Positions 1-7,619 of a stretch of DNA of 9,751 bases are shown piece after piece (position 1 is the stretch's first letter; each line of letters begins with the position of its first letter). The translations under genes and the position numbers were made by a program. The notes under the pieces were generated by a model. It was not told where the DNA came from, did not search any database, and saw nothing but the letters and a program-made list of their open reading frames with translations. Origin of the DNA: Pseudomonadota bacterium (GTDB taxonomy: Bacteria; Desulfobacterota; Syntrophia; Syntrophales; UBA5619). The DNA lies in contig JAHIMW010000148.1 in NCBI GenBank assembly GCA_018896355.1, positions 1-9,751 on the forward strand. The letters are read 5' to 3'.

Positions 1-843
1 CAGGGCGAGCACCGCCCCGCTGCGGGGGTCCAGAACCACAACCGCGCCCGCCCGGTTTCCGATGGCCGTCCATGCCGCCTCCTGGATCGCCGAATTAATG
101 GTCAGGACGACGTTGTCGCCCGGCTCCGCCGGGATCCTTCCGAGGGAACGGACCTCCTTACCGGCCACATTGACCTCAACCTGTTCGGCGCCGTTTTTCC
201 CCCGGAGGTGGTCATCGAGGAATTTTTCGATGCCGAATTTACCGATGATATCGCCCGGTGCGAGATGGAGCGCGATGTTCCGATCAAGATCTTCCCGGCT
301 GACTTCTCCGGTGAAGCCGATGATCTGTGCGGTCATCTCCCCGTTGAGGTACTGCCTGACGGGCGTCACCTCGGTCACCACGCCGGGAAGTTCAAGGGCA
401 TGGGTTTCCACCACGGCAAGTTTTTCCATGCTGATGTTCCGTTCAAGCATAACGGGCACGAAGGGCTTTACGCGGTTCGAGGGAGACGTAAGAGCGGAAA
501 TCTTAAGCGAACGTTCGGTGTAGAGCGCCTTGATCTTTTCGATTACATTCCGGATATCCTTTGTCTGGTTGGGAATAAAGACGATGTCGTACGATGGCTG
601 GTTGTCCACGAGAACGCGCCTGTCTTCGTCCATGATCAGGCCGCGCATCGGCTTGATTTTCCGCAGGCGGACGCTGTTGTTTTCAGAACGATGCCGCAGC
701 TCGTCCCCCTTGATCACCTGCAGGTACCACAGTCGTATCACGAGAAGCGACAGCGCCACGGAGACGATGATGAACAACATTCGGAATCTGTGTTTGAACT
801 GACCCGGCTCATATCCGCCGAGCCGGTCGCCGATCTTCCACAT
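1..843 (-). CDS. mrdA: Penicillin-binding protein 2 (elongasome transpeptidase), N-terminal part
   Basis: The reverse strand reads open for 281 codons from an ATG at 843 to the window edge, so the gene is cut. The product begins MWKIGDRLGG, followed by a hydrophobic anchor at about residues 22-42, then the R-G-(L)-I-x-D type motif near residues 67-72 (PMRGLIMDED) that opens the PBP dimerisation domain. Further on come GIEKFLDDHLRG and the segment AGAVVVLDPRSGAVLAL, where the transpeptidase domain starts. The catalytic SxxK serine, SxN and KTG motifs would lie beyond position 1. PBP2 cross-links peptidoglycan in the periplasm during cell elongation, working with RodA and the Mre proteins. The start overlaps the end of mreD by 35 bases, and a GAGG lies about 9 bases upstream of the ATG. 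It is the fourth gene of mreB-mreC-mreD-mrdA; rodA often follows in this operon but is outside the window. Family assignment rests on recognised motifs and context. Confidence 0.93.
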   Translation of the reverse strand, partial: MWKIGDRLGGYEPGQFKHRFRMLFIIVSVALSLLVIRLWYLQVIKGDELRHRSENNSVRLRKIKPMRGLIMDEDRRVLVDNQPSYDIVFIPNQTKDIRNVIEKIKALYTERSLKISALTSPSNRVKPFVPVMLERNISMEKLAVVETHALELPGVVTEVTPVRQYLNGEMTAQIIGFTGEVSREDLDRNIALHLAPGDIIGKFGIEKFLDDHLRGKNGAEQVEVNVAGKEVRSLGRIPAEPGDNVVLTINSAIQEAAWTAIGNRAGAVVVLDPRSGAVLAL

Positions 844-1321
844 GCAGAAAAACCTCGAAACGCTGGAGCAGGATGAAGCAGAGGGGACTCAGGCACCCCA
901 CCACGACGGCCTGCGGGACGAAGATCTTCGGGATCGCATCGAGGATGTCGGCGCCGAAGACAAAACGGTAAAAGAGAACGATCACCATGCCTTCCAGGAG
1001 CGTGCAGAGTGCCGTAAAGGATGCGATCAGGGCCGGTTTCCCGGCGTAGATCCTTCCTCCTACGAGGTTGGAGAGATAAAAAATGAGGACATACAGAAAC
1101 ATGTAGAGCCCGAAAATCGCGCTGGTCAGACAATCCAGAAAGAAACCGAGCAGAAGGGAAAGGACTCCCCCGCGGAGGGCGTCGAGATGGAATCCGAGAT
1201 AGATGACGACGATGAGGGAGATCTCTATTTCGATCCAGCCGAAGGAAAACAGCTCCAGGATCGTGATCTGGACGATCACGAGAAGAAGCAGCAGCATCGG
1301 GGGAAGAAGGTAATGGATCAT
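809..1321 (-). CDS. mreD: Rod shape-determining protein MreD
   Basis: The 170-residue product is almost entirely hydrophobic, with about five membrane-spanning stretches, starting MIHYLLPPMLLLLLVIVQ. It contains the family-type segment LGFFLDCLTSAIFGLYMFLYVL, in which the aspartate and the GL(Y) region are typical of MreD. Length matches the family (about 160-175). MreD is an inner-membrane subunit of the elongasome that works with MreC and influences PBP2 activation. Its ATG overlaps the mreC stop codon (ATGA), indicating translational coupling, and its 3' end overlaps mrdA by 35 bases. The sequence family is weakly conserved, so the call depends partly on its place between mreC and mrdA. 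Confidence 0.93.
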   Translation of the reverse strand: MIHYLLPPMLLLLLVIVQITILELFSFGWIEIEISLIVVIYLGFHLDALRGGVLSLLLGFFLDCLTSAIFGLYMFLYVLIFYLSNLVGGRIYAGKPALIASFTALCTLLEGMVIVLFYRFVFGADILDAIPKIFVPQAVVVGCLSPLCFILLQRFEVFLHVEDRRPARRI

Positions 1322-2145
1322 TTCTCGGCCCCCGCGTCCGGAATCAGGGCCAGAACCTCCTCGAGCTTTCCGAAATCGACGGCAGGCGCCACGTCGACTT
1401 TCTGAAAAAGGCCCTCCCCCTTTCGCGAAACTCCTGTGACGACGCCGAGAAGCAGCCCTTTAGGAAACACCCCGGCCAGGCCGGAGGAGAGAACCACATC
1501 TCCCGGCAGGACCTCCTCCACCCGGGAGATGTATTTCAGGTTGCAGCCCGCCGATCCGGCGCCCTGGAGAATCCCCTGGGCCCGGCTCCGCTGAATCAGT
1601 CCGTCGATATTGCTGTTTCCATCAACAAGCAGTAGAACCTGAGAGGCATGCCAGGCGGTTTCGATGATCCGTCCCACGACCCCCTGTTCGGACAGCACCG
1701 GAAATCCAACCCGCATCCCGTCGGCTGTTCCCTTGTCGATCAGGATCGTCTTGAACAGGGAGGCGCGGCTGCGGTCGACTACCCTTGCGGCCACGACCCG
1801 GTTTGACAGGCCGTCCTTAAGGTTGAGGAGTTTTCGAAGGCGTATCCCCTCGATGTACCCCTCGCGGTAATGGTTGAGCTGTTCACTCAGGACGGCGTTC
1901 CCATGCCGGAGCCGTCTGTTCTCATCCTCCATGCCGACAAGGAAGAGATACCGTTTCCAGGAGTTGTGCAGCCCCTTGAGTGAAACGTTTACGGCATCTT
2001 CCACGGGGGCCGCCACCTCCAGGACCATCTTCCTAAGGAATCCGGTTTCGGACAACCGGGATGCGCTGTAGGAGATGACGGCCAGAGAGGAGATCAGCAG
2101 AACCGCTGCCACGACGGGGAAGTGGTATTTATGGGGGATCAACAT
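1318..2145 (-). CDS. mreC: Rod shape-determining protein MreC
   Basis: The 275-residue product has a short cytoplasmic N-terminus, one membrane helix at about residues 9-26 (FPVVAAVLLISSLAVISY), a helical, probably coiled-coil stretch at about 70-110 containing ENRRLRHGNAVLSEQL, and a periplasmic beta-rich domain. The beta domain carries typical MreC phrases: AARVVDRS, IDKGTADGMRVGFPVL, GVVGRI, LLLVDGNSNID, GDVVLSSGLAGVFPKGLLLG. MreC is a bitopic scaffold that binds PBP2 and switches on elongation-specific peptidoglycan synthesis. The chosen ATG has only a weak GAAGA upstream. A repeat element lies 15 bases upstream and separates the gene from mreB. The stop codon overlaps the start of mreD. 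Confidence 0.96.
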   Translation of the reverse strand: MLIPHKYHFPVVAAVLLISSLAVISYSASRLSETGFLRKMVLEVAAPVEDAVNVSLKGLHNSWKRYLFLVGMEDENRRLRHGNAVLSEQLNHYREGYIEGIRLRKLLNLKDGLSNRVVAARVVDRSRASLFKTILIDKGTADGMRVGFPVLSEQGVVGRIIETAWHASQVLLLVDGNSNIDGLIQRSRAQGILQGAGSAGCNLKYISRVEEVLPGDVVLSSGLAGVFPKGLLLGVVTGVSRKGEGLFQKVDVAPAVDFGKLEEVLALIPDAGAEK

Positions 2146-2160
2146 TCTTCAGCCAACAAT

Positions 2161-2306
2161 GACGGCTTCGTAAAAAGCCCGGATGCTGCGTTGCGCTTCA
2201 TCCCTCCCCTGCTTTCGCAGGGGCAGGCTTATTGCGGCGTACGCAAAAGTACGCCTCATTCCTCAGGATTTGCGCGCCTTGCCTGCGGCCTTTTTACGAA
2301 GCCGTC
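2161..2306. repeat. 146-bp inverted-repeat (MITE/REP-like) element between mreB and mreC
   Basis: Two perfect 17-bp inverted arms, GACGGCTTCGTAAAAAG at 2161-2177 and its complement at 2290-2306, bound a 146-bp block. Inside are two hairpins: CCCCTGC-TTTC-GCAGGGG at 2206-2223 and GGCGTAC-GCAAAA-GTACGCC at 2236-2255. The block has no credible ORF and fills nearly all of the 186-bp gap between mreB and mreC. From memory, arms of this kind together with a GCTTTCGC hairpin occur as dispersed repeats in deltaproteobacterial genomes; copy number here cannot be judged from one window. On the operon transcript the structure could fold, affecting RNA stability or read-through from mreB into mreC. No transposase is present, so any mobility would need to be supplied in trans. 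Confidence 0.8.
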
Positions 2307-2331
2307 AACAAGCACTTCATCGCCCTTCCGC

Positions 2332-3375
2332 CTATACCTGGAATGTCACCTCTTTCAAGACATCCAGCTGATCCAGCGCGATTCCGGCGCCCCTGGCCAC
2401 AGTAGAGAGGGGATCATCCGCAATCGTGATGGGGAGACCCGTCTCCGCCCGGATCAGCAAATCGAGGTTCCGGAGCAAGGCGCCGCCGCCGGTGAGGACG
2501 ATCCCGCGGTCGACAATGTCCCCGGCCAGCTCGGGAGGCGCGTTCTCGAGGGCGTCCTTGATTGCGTCCACGATGAGGCTGACTGGTTCGTTGATTGCCT
2601 CCCGGATCTCATCGGAATTGATCTCCATGATCTTCGGGATGCCGGAGATAAGATCCCTCCCCCTGACCTCCATCTTGCGGATCTCCCCGCTGGGATCGGG
2701 ATAGGCGTTGCCAATCGTTGTTTTGATGATCTCTCCCGACCGCTCCCCGATCAGGAGGCTGTACTTTCGTTTCATGTACTGGACGATCTCTTCGTCGATC
2801 TTGTCCCCGGCGACCCGGACGGACTTCGAATAGACGATACCGGCGAGCGAGATCACCGCCACCTCTGTAGTTCCCCCGCCGATGTCCACGACCATCGAGC
2901 TGATCGGTTCGGTGATCGGCAGCCCGGCGCCGATCGCCGCCGCCATCGGTTCTTCAATCAGATAGATTTCCCTCGCCCCGGCCGATTCCACTGTTTCGCG
3001 TACGGCCCGCCTCTCTACCTGGGTGATCCCGGAGGGGATGGAGACGATGATCCGCGGCCGGACCAGGGTTCGGCGGTTGTGGACGCTCAGGATGAAGTGC
3101 CTGAGCATCGCCTCCGTGATGTCGAAGTCGGCGATCACGCCGTCCCGCATGGGTCGGATGGCGACGATGTTTCCCGGGGTCCGGCCGAGCATCTTCTTCG
3201 CCTCGGTCCCGACGGCGAGGACCTTCTTTTCCCCTTTGGCGTTCATGTGGACGGCGACGACGGAGGGCTCGTTCAGCACAATCCCCTTTCCCCTGACATA
3301 TACGAGGGTATTGGCCGTTCCCAGATCGATGGCCAGGTCGTTGGAAAACTTTCCCAAAATGAAATCGAAAAGCAA
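2332..3375 (-). CDS. mreB: Rod shape-determining protein MreB (bacterial actin)
   Basis: The product is a 347-residue actin-fold ATPase, the usual MreB length. It polymerises on the inner membrane and directs elongasome movement. Visible motifs are the phosphate-1 loop DLGTANTLVYV (from D17), the phosphate-2 loop VVDIGGGTTEVAV (D164) and the adenosine-site motif IVLTGGGALLRN (about residues 293-304). I place the start at the TTG at 3375 because AGGAGG lies 8 bases upstream and the protein then begins (M)LFDFILGKFSNDLAIDLGT, like other MreBs. An in-frame ATG at 3414 would add 13 residues (MNAILPNHQEETN) partly encoded by that ribosome-binding site, and it has no site of its own. First gene of the mre operon, transcribed from the divergent region at 3439-3474. 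A very long open frame on the opposite strand is only a shadow. Confidence 0.97.
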   Translation of the reverse strand: MLFDFILGKFSNDLAIDLGTANTLVYVRGKGIVLNEPSVVAVHMNAKGEKKVLAVGTEAKKMLGRTPGNIVAIRPMRDGVIADFDITEAMLRHFILSVHNRRTLVRPRIIVSIPSGITQVERRAVRETVESAGAREIYLIEEPMAAAIGAGLPITEPISSMVVDIGGGTTEVAVISLAGIVYSKSVRVAGDKIDEEIVQYMKRKYSLLIGERSGEIIKTTIGNAYPDPSGEIRKMEVRGRDLISGIPKIMEINSDEIREAINEPVSLIVDAIKDALENAPPELAGDIVDRGIVLTGGGALLRNLDLLIRAETGLPITIADDPLSTVARGAGIALDQLDVLKEVTFQV

Positions 3376-3393
3376 GTTCGTTTCCTCCTGATG
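3376..3393 (-). promoter_or_regulatory. Shine-Dalgarno site deciding the TTG start of mreB
   Basis: On the minus strand AGGAGG is followed by AAACGAAC and then TTG (3375-3373). The 8-base spacing is good, and this is the only strong site in the area. It supports the TTG start over the upstream ATG at 3414. Confidence 0.85.
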
Positions 3394-3413
3394 ATTCGGT
3401 AAAATTGCATTCA

Positions 3414-3437
3414 CAATCGAAAGGATAGTTTCGATTG
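3414..3437. promoter_or_regulatory. Perfect 9-bp hairpin/palindrome in the mreB leader
   Basis: CAATCGAAA (3414-3422) and TTTCGATTG (3429-3437) form a perfect 9-bp stem with a 6-base centre. It lies 39-62 bases upstream of the mreB TTG and just downstream of the predicted mreB promoter, so it would be at the very 5' end of the transcript. It could be a 5' stabilising hairpin or an operator for a dimeric repressor. No U-run follows the stem on the mreB strand, so it is not a typical terminator. Confidence 0.55.
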
Positions 3438-3445
3438 ACTAACCC

Positions 3446-3474
3446 CCTATACCGTATTTCCCACCCCTTATCAA
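3446..3474 (-). promoter_or_regulatory. Candidate sigma-70 promoter for the mre operon
   Basis: On the minus strand TTGATA (3474-3469) and TATAGG (3451-3446) are separated by 17 bases. Transcription would begin near 3439, leaving a leader of about 65 bases that opens with the hairpin at 3437-3414. The match is good but not perfect, and promoter preference in this organism is unknown. Confidence 0.5.
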
Positions 3475-3494
3475 TCCATTTTTCCAAAAAATCA

Positions 3495-3523
3495 TTGCAT
3501 TTCGAGGGTGACTATATTACTAA
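3495..3523 (+). promoter_or_regulatory. Weak candidate promoter for the SurA/PpiD-like gene
   Basis: TTGCAT (3495-3500) and TACTAA (3518-3523) are 17 bases apart, upstream of the ATG at 3558. A TATATT at 3513 is a better -10 but has no properly spaced partner. The ribosome-binding site GGGGGA at 3545-3550 fits the ATG well. Confidence 0.3.
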
Positions 3524-3557
3524 GCCTCCTAATTCATAAATTACGGGGGAAGAAGTA

Positions 3558-5156
3558 ATGCTCGACATCATGAGAAGGCATGCCAGAAACTGGCTCATGA
3601 AGCTCATTCTGGGGATCATCATCGTCGTCTTTGTCTTCTATTTCGGCTCGATGGGCGGGAGGCAGAGGGCAGAGCGAATTGCCATCATCGACGGCAAGCC
3701 GATCGTCTATGCCGATTTTCAGCGGGAATACCAGAATCTGATCGACGTGAACCGCCAGCGTTTCGGACAGAACCTGACGGAGGAGATGCTCAAAGGGCTG
3801 AATCTCAAGCGGCAGGCGCTCGATAATCTGGTCAACCAGGCGGTCATTATGAAGAAGGCGGAGGAGATGAACATCCAGGTGACCGATGATGATGTCAAGG
3901 CCGTCATCCTTTCCTATCCCGCGTTTCAGCGGAACGGCGTTTTCGACCAACGGATCTATGAGCAGACTCTCCGGGCCAGCAAGATGGCCCCGGAGGAATT
4001 CGAGGACATCCAGAAAAAGATGCTGGTCACCGTAAGGCTGGAGGACCTGATCCAGGATGGTGTGAAGGTGTCCGATCAGGAGGCCCTTGATCTGTACCGG
4101 ATGCAGAAGGAAAAAATCAATATTGATTTCATCCAAATTTCCCAGCAGTCTTTCGCGAAGGGGATCCGTCCCACACCGGCTGATCTGGAGGCGTTTCTGA
4201 AGGCCCGCGAGGGGCAGTACAGCGTTCCGGAGCAGGTGCAGATAAAGTACCTGGAGTTCATGGGTCAGGATTATGCCGCGAAGGCAAAGATATCCGATGC
4301 GGAGATAAACGAGTACTACGAAAAGAACAAGTCCCAGTGGAAGAAGGGTGACAAGGCGCCGCCCCTCGCCGAAGTCCGGGACCGTATTACCACCGAGCTG
4401 GGGAAGATCGGCGGGATGTATGCGGCCTCGGATGAGGCCAAGAAGGCCCACGATACCATCTACCAGGAGGAGAACTTCGAAGCCTATGCGGCCCAGAAGA
4501 AATTGACGCCCCGCACGACCGGTCTCTTCCGACTCAATGAACCGCCCCCGGAGTTCAAACCGATCGCGGATTTCGTCAAGATCGTCTCGCGCCTGGAGAA
4601 ACAGCAGATCAGCCGGGTGCTTCAGGGGGAGAAGGGGTATTACATCGTCCAGGTGATCTCCCGGAAGGCCCCTTATCTGCCCGCCTTGAAGGAGATCGAG
4701 ACCGAGGTGGAGAAACAGTATCGGGAGGCGGAGGCGAAGCGCCTGGCGAAGAAGGAGGCGGATGATCTCATCGCCCGTCTGAAGAAGGGTGGCGATCTGG
4801 AAGGCGTGGCCGGGGAAAAAGGGTTGAAGGTTTCGGAAACGGGACTCTTTCAGCCCGGGGGCGCCGTTCCCAAGATGGGTTCATCCGTGGAGCTGACGGA
4901 AGCGCTGTTCCAGATCTCCGAGAAGAAACCCTATCCGGAGCAGGCCTATTGGGTCGACGGGAATTATGTGATTTTGAAATTCAAGGCGAGGGGGAAGGTG
5001 GACGACGCGGAGTTCGTCGCCCAGAAGGATGCCATTGTCAATTACCTGGCCCGGACGAAAAAAACAGAGACGATCAAGGCCTGGATCGAGGGAAGCAAGG
5101 CCACCCTGGTCAAAGACGGCCGTCTGGAGTTCACAAGAGATTTCAAAGATCTGTAA
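3558..5156 (+). CDS. Membrane-anchored SurA/PpiD-like periplasmic folding factor
   Basis: The 532-residue product starts MLDIMRRHARNWLMKLILG, with one membrane helix at about residues 13-31. The rest would lie in the periplasm. Residues of about 35-165 resemble the SurA N-terminal chaperone domain (helical, with IDGKPIVYADFQREYQNLI and LDNLVNQAVIMKKAEE). A region at about 227-373 occupies the place of a PPIC/parvulin domain and ends in a PPIC-like strand (GYYIVQVISRKAP). At the expected parvulin His-Ile-Leu site the sequence is VQIKYLEF (227-234), so the isomerase centre seems absent and the protein may act as a chaperone only. Helical charged segments follow to the end. Such proteins help outer-membrane and exported proteins fold. 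Start chosen on GGGGGA at 3545-3550. Divergent from mreB. PpiD-like naming is by architecture; the exact orthology is uncertain. Confidence 0.85.
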   Translation: MLDIMRRHARNWLMKLILGIIIVVFVFYFGSMGGRQRAERIAIIDGKPIVYADFQREYQNLIDVNRQRFGQNLTEEMLKGLNLKRQALDNLVNQAVIMKKAEEMNIQVTDDDVKAVILSYPAFQRNGVFDQRIYEQTLRASKMAPEEFEDIQKKMLVTVRLEDLIQDGVKVSDQEALDLYRMQKEKINIDFIQISQQSFAKGIRPTPADLEAFLKAREGQYSVPEQVQIKYLEFMGQDYAAKAKISDAEINEYYEKNKSQWKKGDKAPPLAEVRDRITTELGKIGGMYAASDEAKKAHDTIYQEENFEAYAAQKKLTPRTTGLFRLNEPPPEFKPIADFVKIVSRLEKQQISRVLQGEKGYYIVQVISRKAPYLPALKEIETEVEKQYREAEAKRLAKKEADDLIARLKKGGDLEGVAGEKGLKVSETGLFQPGGAVPKMGSSVELTEALFQISEKKPYPEQAYWVDGNYVILKFKARGKVDDAEFVAQKDAIVNYLARTKKTETIKAWIEGSKATLVKDGRLEFTRDFKDL

Positions 5157-5236
5157 CTGTAAACCTGCCCCTGATCCGAAGGGACATGCAAGGGGGCTGA
5201 CCGGCAACGATCAGCTCAGCCGCCGACAATAATGCC

Positions 5237-7519
5237 ATGATAAATTTTCTCAGTTTCTTTTCAAAACCGCCGAGCCTAAAACAGCTCCCGCTTAAACGTT
5301 ATCTAATCAAATTTTCTTTGGACAGGCTTGTTTTAGGGGTGGACAGCATCCATATCGATGCCCGTATCAGTCCTCAGGTTCACACCGTCGTCAAACGGGC
5401 GGTATCCGCTTCGATGATTAAACACAGCCGCTCCGAAAACATTTTCGAGGACGATAAAAAAGAACGCCGTGAAAATGAAAAAATTGCTTTAAAGCATGTT
5501 TGCACAGAGGTCTTGCAGGAAGGAATAAACAAGGCCAAATCCGAATCTGAAGTTCAAATCGATTTTCTGGGGCAGTTTTCTCTTGCAAAAATGTTTCTTG
5601 AAGAGATCCAAAGCGAATATCGAAAATTGATAACGAAATTTGAAATCTTTATCAGAGACTTTGAGTTATCCCGACGATATGACCAGCACGAATGGTTAAA
5701 AATGAAGGAGAAGCTGACTGAAATCAAGCAAAATCAGAAACGGATTGTTCGACTGGTGGGAGAAGAACTGTTTCAGGTGCTGGCTGACGTTCACGCCAAG
5801 AATCTGAGAAATATCCGGGAGTCGAATTTCCCTTCCGAGGACATTCTCCCGGACAACTTTTTCATCAATCCGACACTCCATACCGATAACGTTGCAGATG
5901 ATTTTCTTCTCATGGATGCATATGTGCTTTTGAGCCAGCGATCCGATGAGCCCGATAATTATCGCCGGCTTAAATCGATCATCGATGACCTGTTGAGCAA
6001 AACGGATTTAGGGCGGGAGAGCACCGCCGACGGTGAAAATGGAACCGGAGAAACAAAGGAAGCGGACATTCTGTCCGCTGACGGCAATGCATTGGATCCC
6101 TGGTTAATGGAAATCGTCAATATCGACCTGATGTTCAACTGTTTTGATTCTGAGGAACAGTATAAAAAGGCTAAAGGGAAAGAGTCGAAAAATATTCTTC
6201 TCGAATTGAAATCGCGGATGAAAATCCAAGAGAAGCTGTTAAATCTATTTTATAAGAAAATAAAGAAAGCTAATCTGTTAGAACTTATCGTGGCCGCATA
6301 TGAAATGAAAAGCGTATACAGCAGCTACTGCCCCCCTCTACGGCCGGTGCAGCTCCGGGAATATTTTGTAAAACCCGGGTCGAGAAAATCCATTGTTCGA
6401 GAACTGAAGCGCCGGGGATCATTTACCGGCGATAACTTTTCTCTTGCACCGCTTGATGAAACGATCCGCCGGATAAAGAGCAGTTCCTCTCGGGAAAAGA
6501 AGGAGCATTTGCTGAGTTTTCTCAAAGATTTTCTCCGGTATCACAGGGACCTGGGAAATGGCCGGCTCCTGAAACATGCAATGGACGCAATCAGCCTTGT
6601 AAAGGATGAAAAAATTTTATTGCTGTCGAAGAAAAATCGATTGCTGTATGAGTTTCCGCTTCCGGAGGAACGGGTCAAGGAAGAAAAACCGATCATCGGT
6701 CACGTCATTGTCAAAGCGGATATTCGCGGCTCGGTGGGTATCACGCACACGATGAGAGTCAGGGGGCTCAATCCTGCATCCTATTTCAGCCTTAACTTTT
6801 TTGATCCGATCTCCGAAATCGTCAGCGACTATAATGCGTCCAAGGAATTTCTCGAAGGAGATGCGATTATTCTGTCCATCTTCGAAAACGAAGACAAAGC
6901 GCAGGGCGGGTACAGTGTGGCCCGGGCATGCGGACTGGCGGTCAACATGCTTCAGATTGTTCGGCAATATAATGTTAAAAATCGAGAACATGATCTGCCG
7001 ATTCTCGAATTGGGAATCGGTATCTGTTACAAGCAGAGCCCTCCGGCGTTTCTATTCGATGGAGATTCCAGGATCATGATTTCCCATGCAATCAATCTTG
7101 CAGATAGACTGTCCAGCTGCGACAAGAGGTTGCGCAAACGTTTCAAGAATCAAGAGCTGATGTTTAATCTGTTTGTATTTCAGAATGTTCGGGCTGAAGA
7201 GATCGAGGCTACGGCAGATGACCTTTCTCTGCGATACAATGTCAACGGGATTGAACTTGACCCGGAGGGTTTTGCCAAGCTCTCTAAAGAAATCAACCTG
7301 AAAATCATCGAGTATCCAGCAGAAAATAATGAAAGGATCACACTTTATACCGGAAAGGTGCCGACATTAAGCGGAAAGTATCAGCGTTTAGTGATTCGAG
7401 AAGCCGCCGTTCTTGAGGTCAAACCGGAAACCATGGATGTGATCGGCCCAACCTCAAGAAAATACTATGAAGTATGTACACAACAGGCAATTTACGAATT
7501 CATCGACAACCACGCGTAA
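5237..7519 (+). CDS. Large protein with C-terminal class III nucleotidyl-cyclase-like domain
   Basis: I do not recognise this 760-residue protein as a named gene. Residues 1-480 are mostly helical, charged and without a clear membrane segment, with a likely coiled coil at about 120-185 and an acidic, glycine-rich linker near 260-285. Residues of about 488-680 read like a class III adenylate/guanylate-cyclase domain. HVIVKADIRGS supplies metal-binding D495, FLEGDAIILSIFE supplies D542 (47 residues on, near the usual 44), and AINLADRLSS supplies the NxxxR pair N620 and R624. The base-selecting positions differ: F538 replaces the usual Lys four before the second Asp, and I613 replaces the Asp or Thr seven before the Asn. 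Activity and substrate are therefore open. The gene lies 80 bases after the SurA/PpiD-like gene. No strong ribosome site precedes the ATG, so the start is uncertain. A weak promoter (TTCACA at 5130, TGTAAC at 5152, 16-base spacer) is possible. Base use is more AT-rich than in neighbours. Confidence 0.75.
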   Translation: MINFLSFFSKPPSLKQLPLKRYLIKFSLDRLVLGVDSIHIDARISPQVHTVVKRAVSASMIKHSRSENIFEDDKKERRENEKIALKHVCTEVLQEGINKAKSESEVQIDFLGQFSLAKMFLEEIQSEYRKLITKFEIFIRDFELSRRYDQHEWLKMKEKLTEIKQNQKRIVRLVGEELFQVLADVHAKNLRNIRESNFPSEDILPDNFFINPTLHTDNVADDFLLMDAYVLLSQRSDEPDNYRRLKSIIDDLLSKTDLGRESTADGENGTGETKEADILSADGNALDPWLMEIVNIDLMFNCFDSEEQYKKAKGKESKNILLELKSRMKIQEKLLNLFYKKIKKANLLELIVAAYEMKSVYSSYCPPLRPVQLREYFVKPGSRKSIVRELKRRGSFTGDNFSLAPLDETIRRIKSSSSREKKEHLLSFLKDFLRYHRDLGNGRLLKHAMDAISLVKDEKILLLSKKNRLLYEFPLPEERVKEEKPIIGHVIVKADIRGSVGITHTMRVRGLNPASYFSLNFFDPISEIVSDYNASKEFLEGDAIILSIFENEDKAQGGYSVARACGLAVNMLQIVRQYNVKNREHDLPILELGIGICYKQSPPAFLFDGDSRIMISHAINLADRLSSCDKRLRKRFKNQELMFNLFVFQNVRAEEIEATADDLSLRYNVNGIELDPEGFAKLSKEINLKIIEYPAENNERITLYTGKVPTLSGKYQRLVIREAAVLEVKPETMDVIGPTSRKYYEVCTQQAIYEFIDNHA

Positions 7520-7572
7520 ACTGTAAAAAGTCAAAAAATGCGCAGAGGTTAGCAATAGGTTAAACATCAAAA

Positions 7573-7619
7573 GAAAAAAGAGGGGCTAACGATTTCCGTT
7601 AACCCCTTTTTTATTTTCT
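7573..7619. terminator. Bidirectional intrinsic terminator
   Basis: The arms GGGGCTAACG (7582-7591) and CGTTAACCCC (7597-7606) form a 10-bp stem around ATTTC, with one C/A mismatch on the plus strand that becomes a G-U pair on the minus strand. The plus strand continues into TTTTTTATTTT; the minus strand continues into TCTTTTTTCTTTT. It can end both the cyclase-like gene (plus) and tRNA-Ala (minus). Confidence 0.85.

Noticed and set aside
208..876. Plus-strand open frame of 222 codons opposite mrdA and mreD
   Set aside because: The minus-strand PBP2 translation is clearly recognisable; the opposite frame has no domain.
2122..3402. Long plus-strand open frame of 426 codons opposite mreB
   Set aside because: It is antisense to a fully conserved mreB, its product is rich in Asp/Gly/Arg/His of low-information type, and it matches no family. 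It is a shadow of GC-rich codon bias.
3534..4451. Minus-strand open frame of 305 codons opposite the SurA/PpiD-like gene
   Set aside because: It lies fully within the opposite strand of a well-supported gene plus its promoter region, with no ribosome-binding site or recognisable domain.
5194..5220. Possible hairpin GGCTGA...TCAGCC between the chaperone and cyclase-like genes
   Set aside because: The 6-bp stem has a 15-base loop and no U-run, so there is no real case for a terminator.
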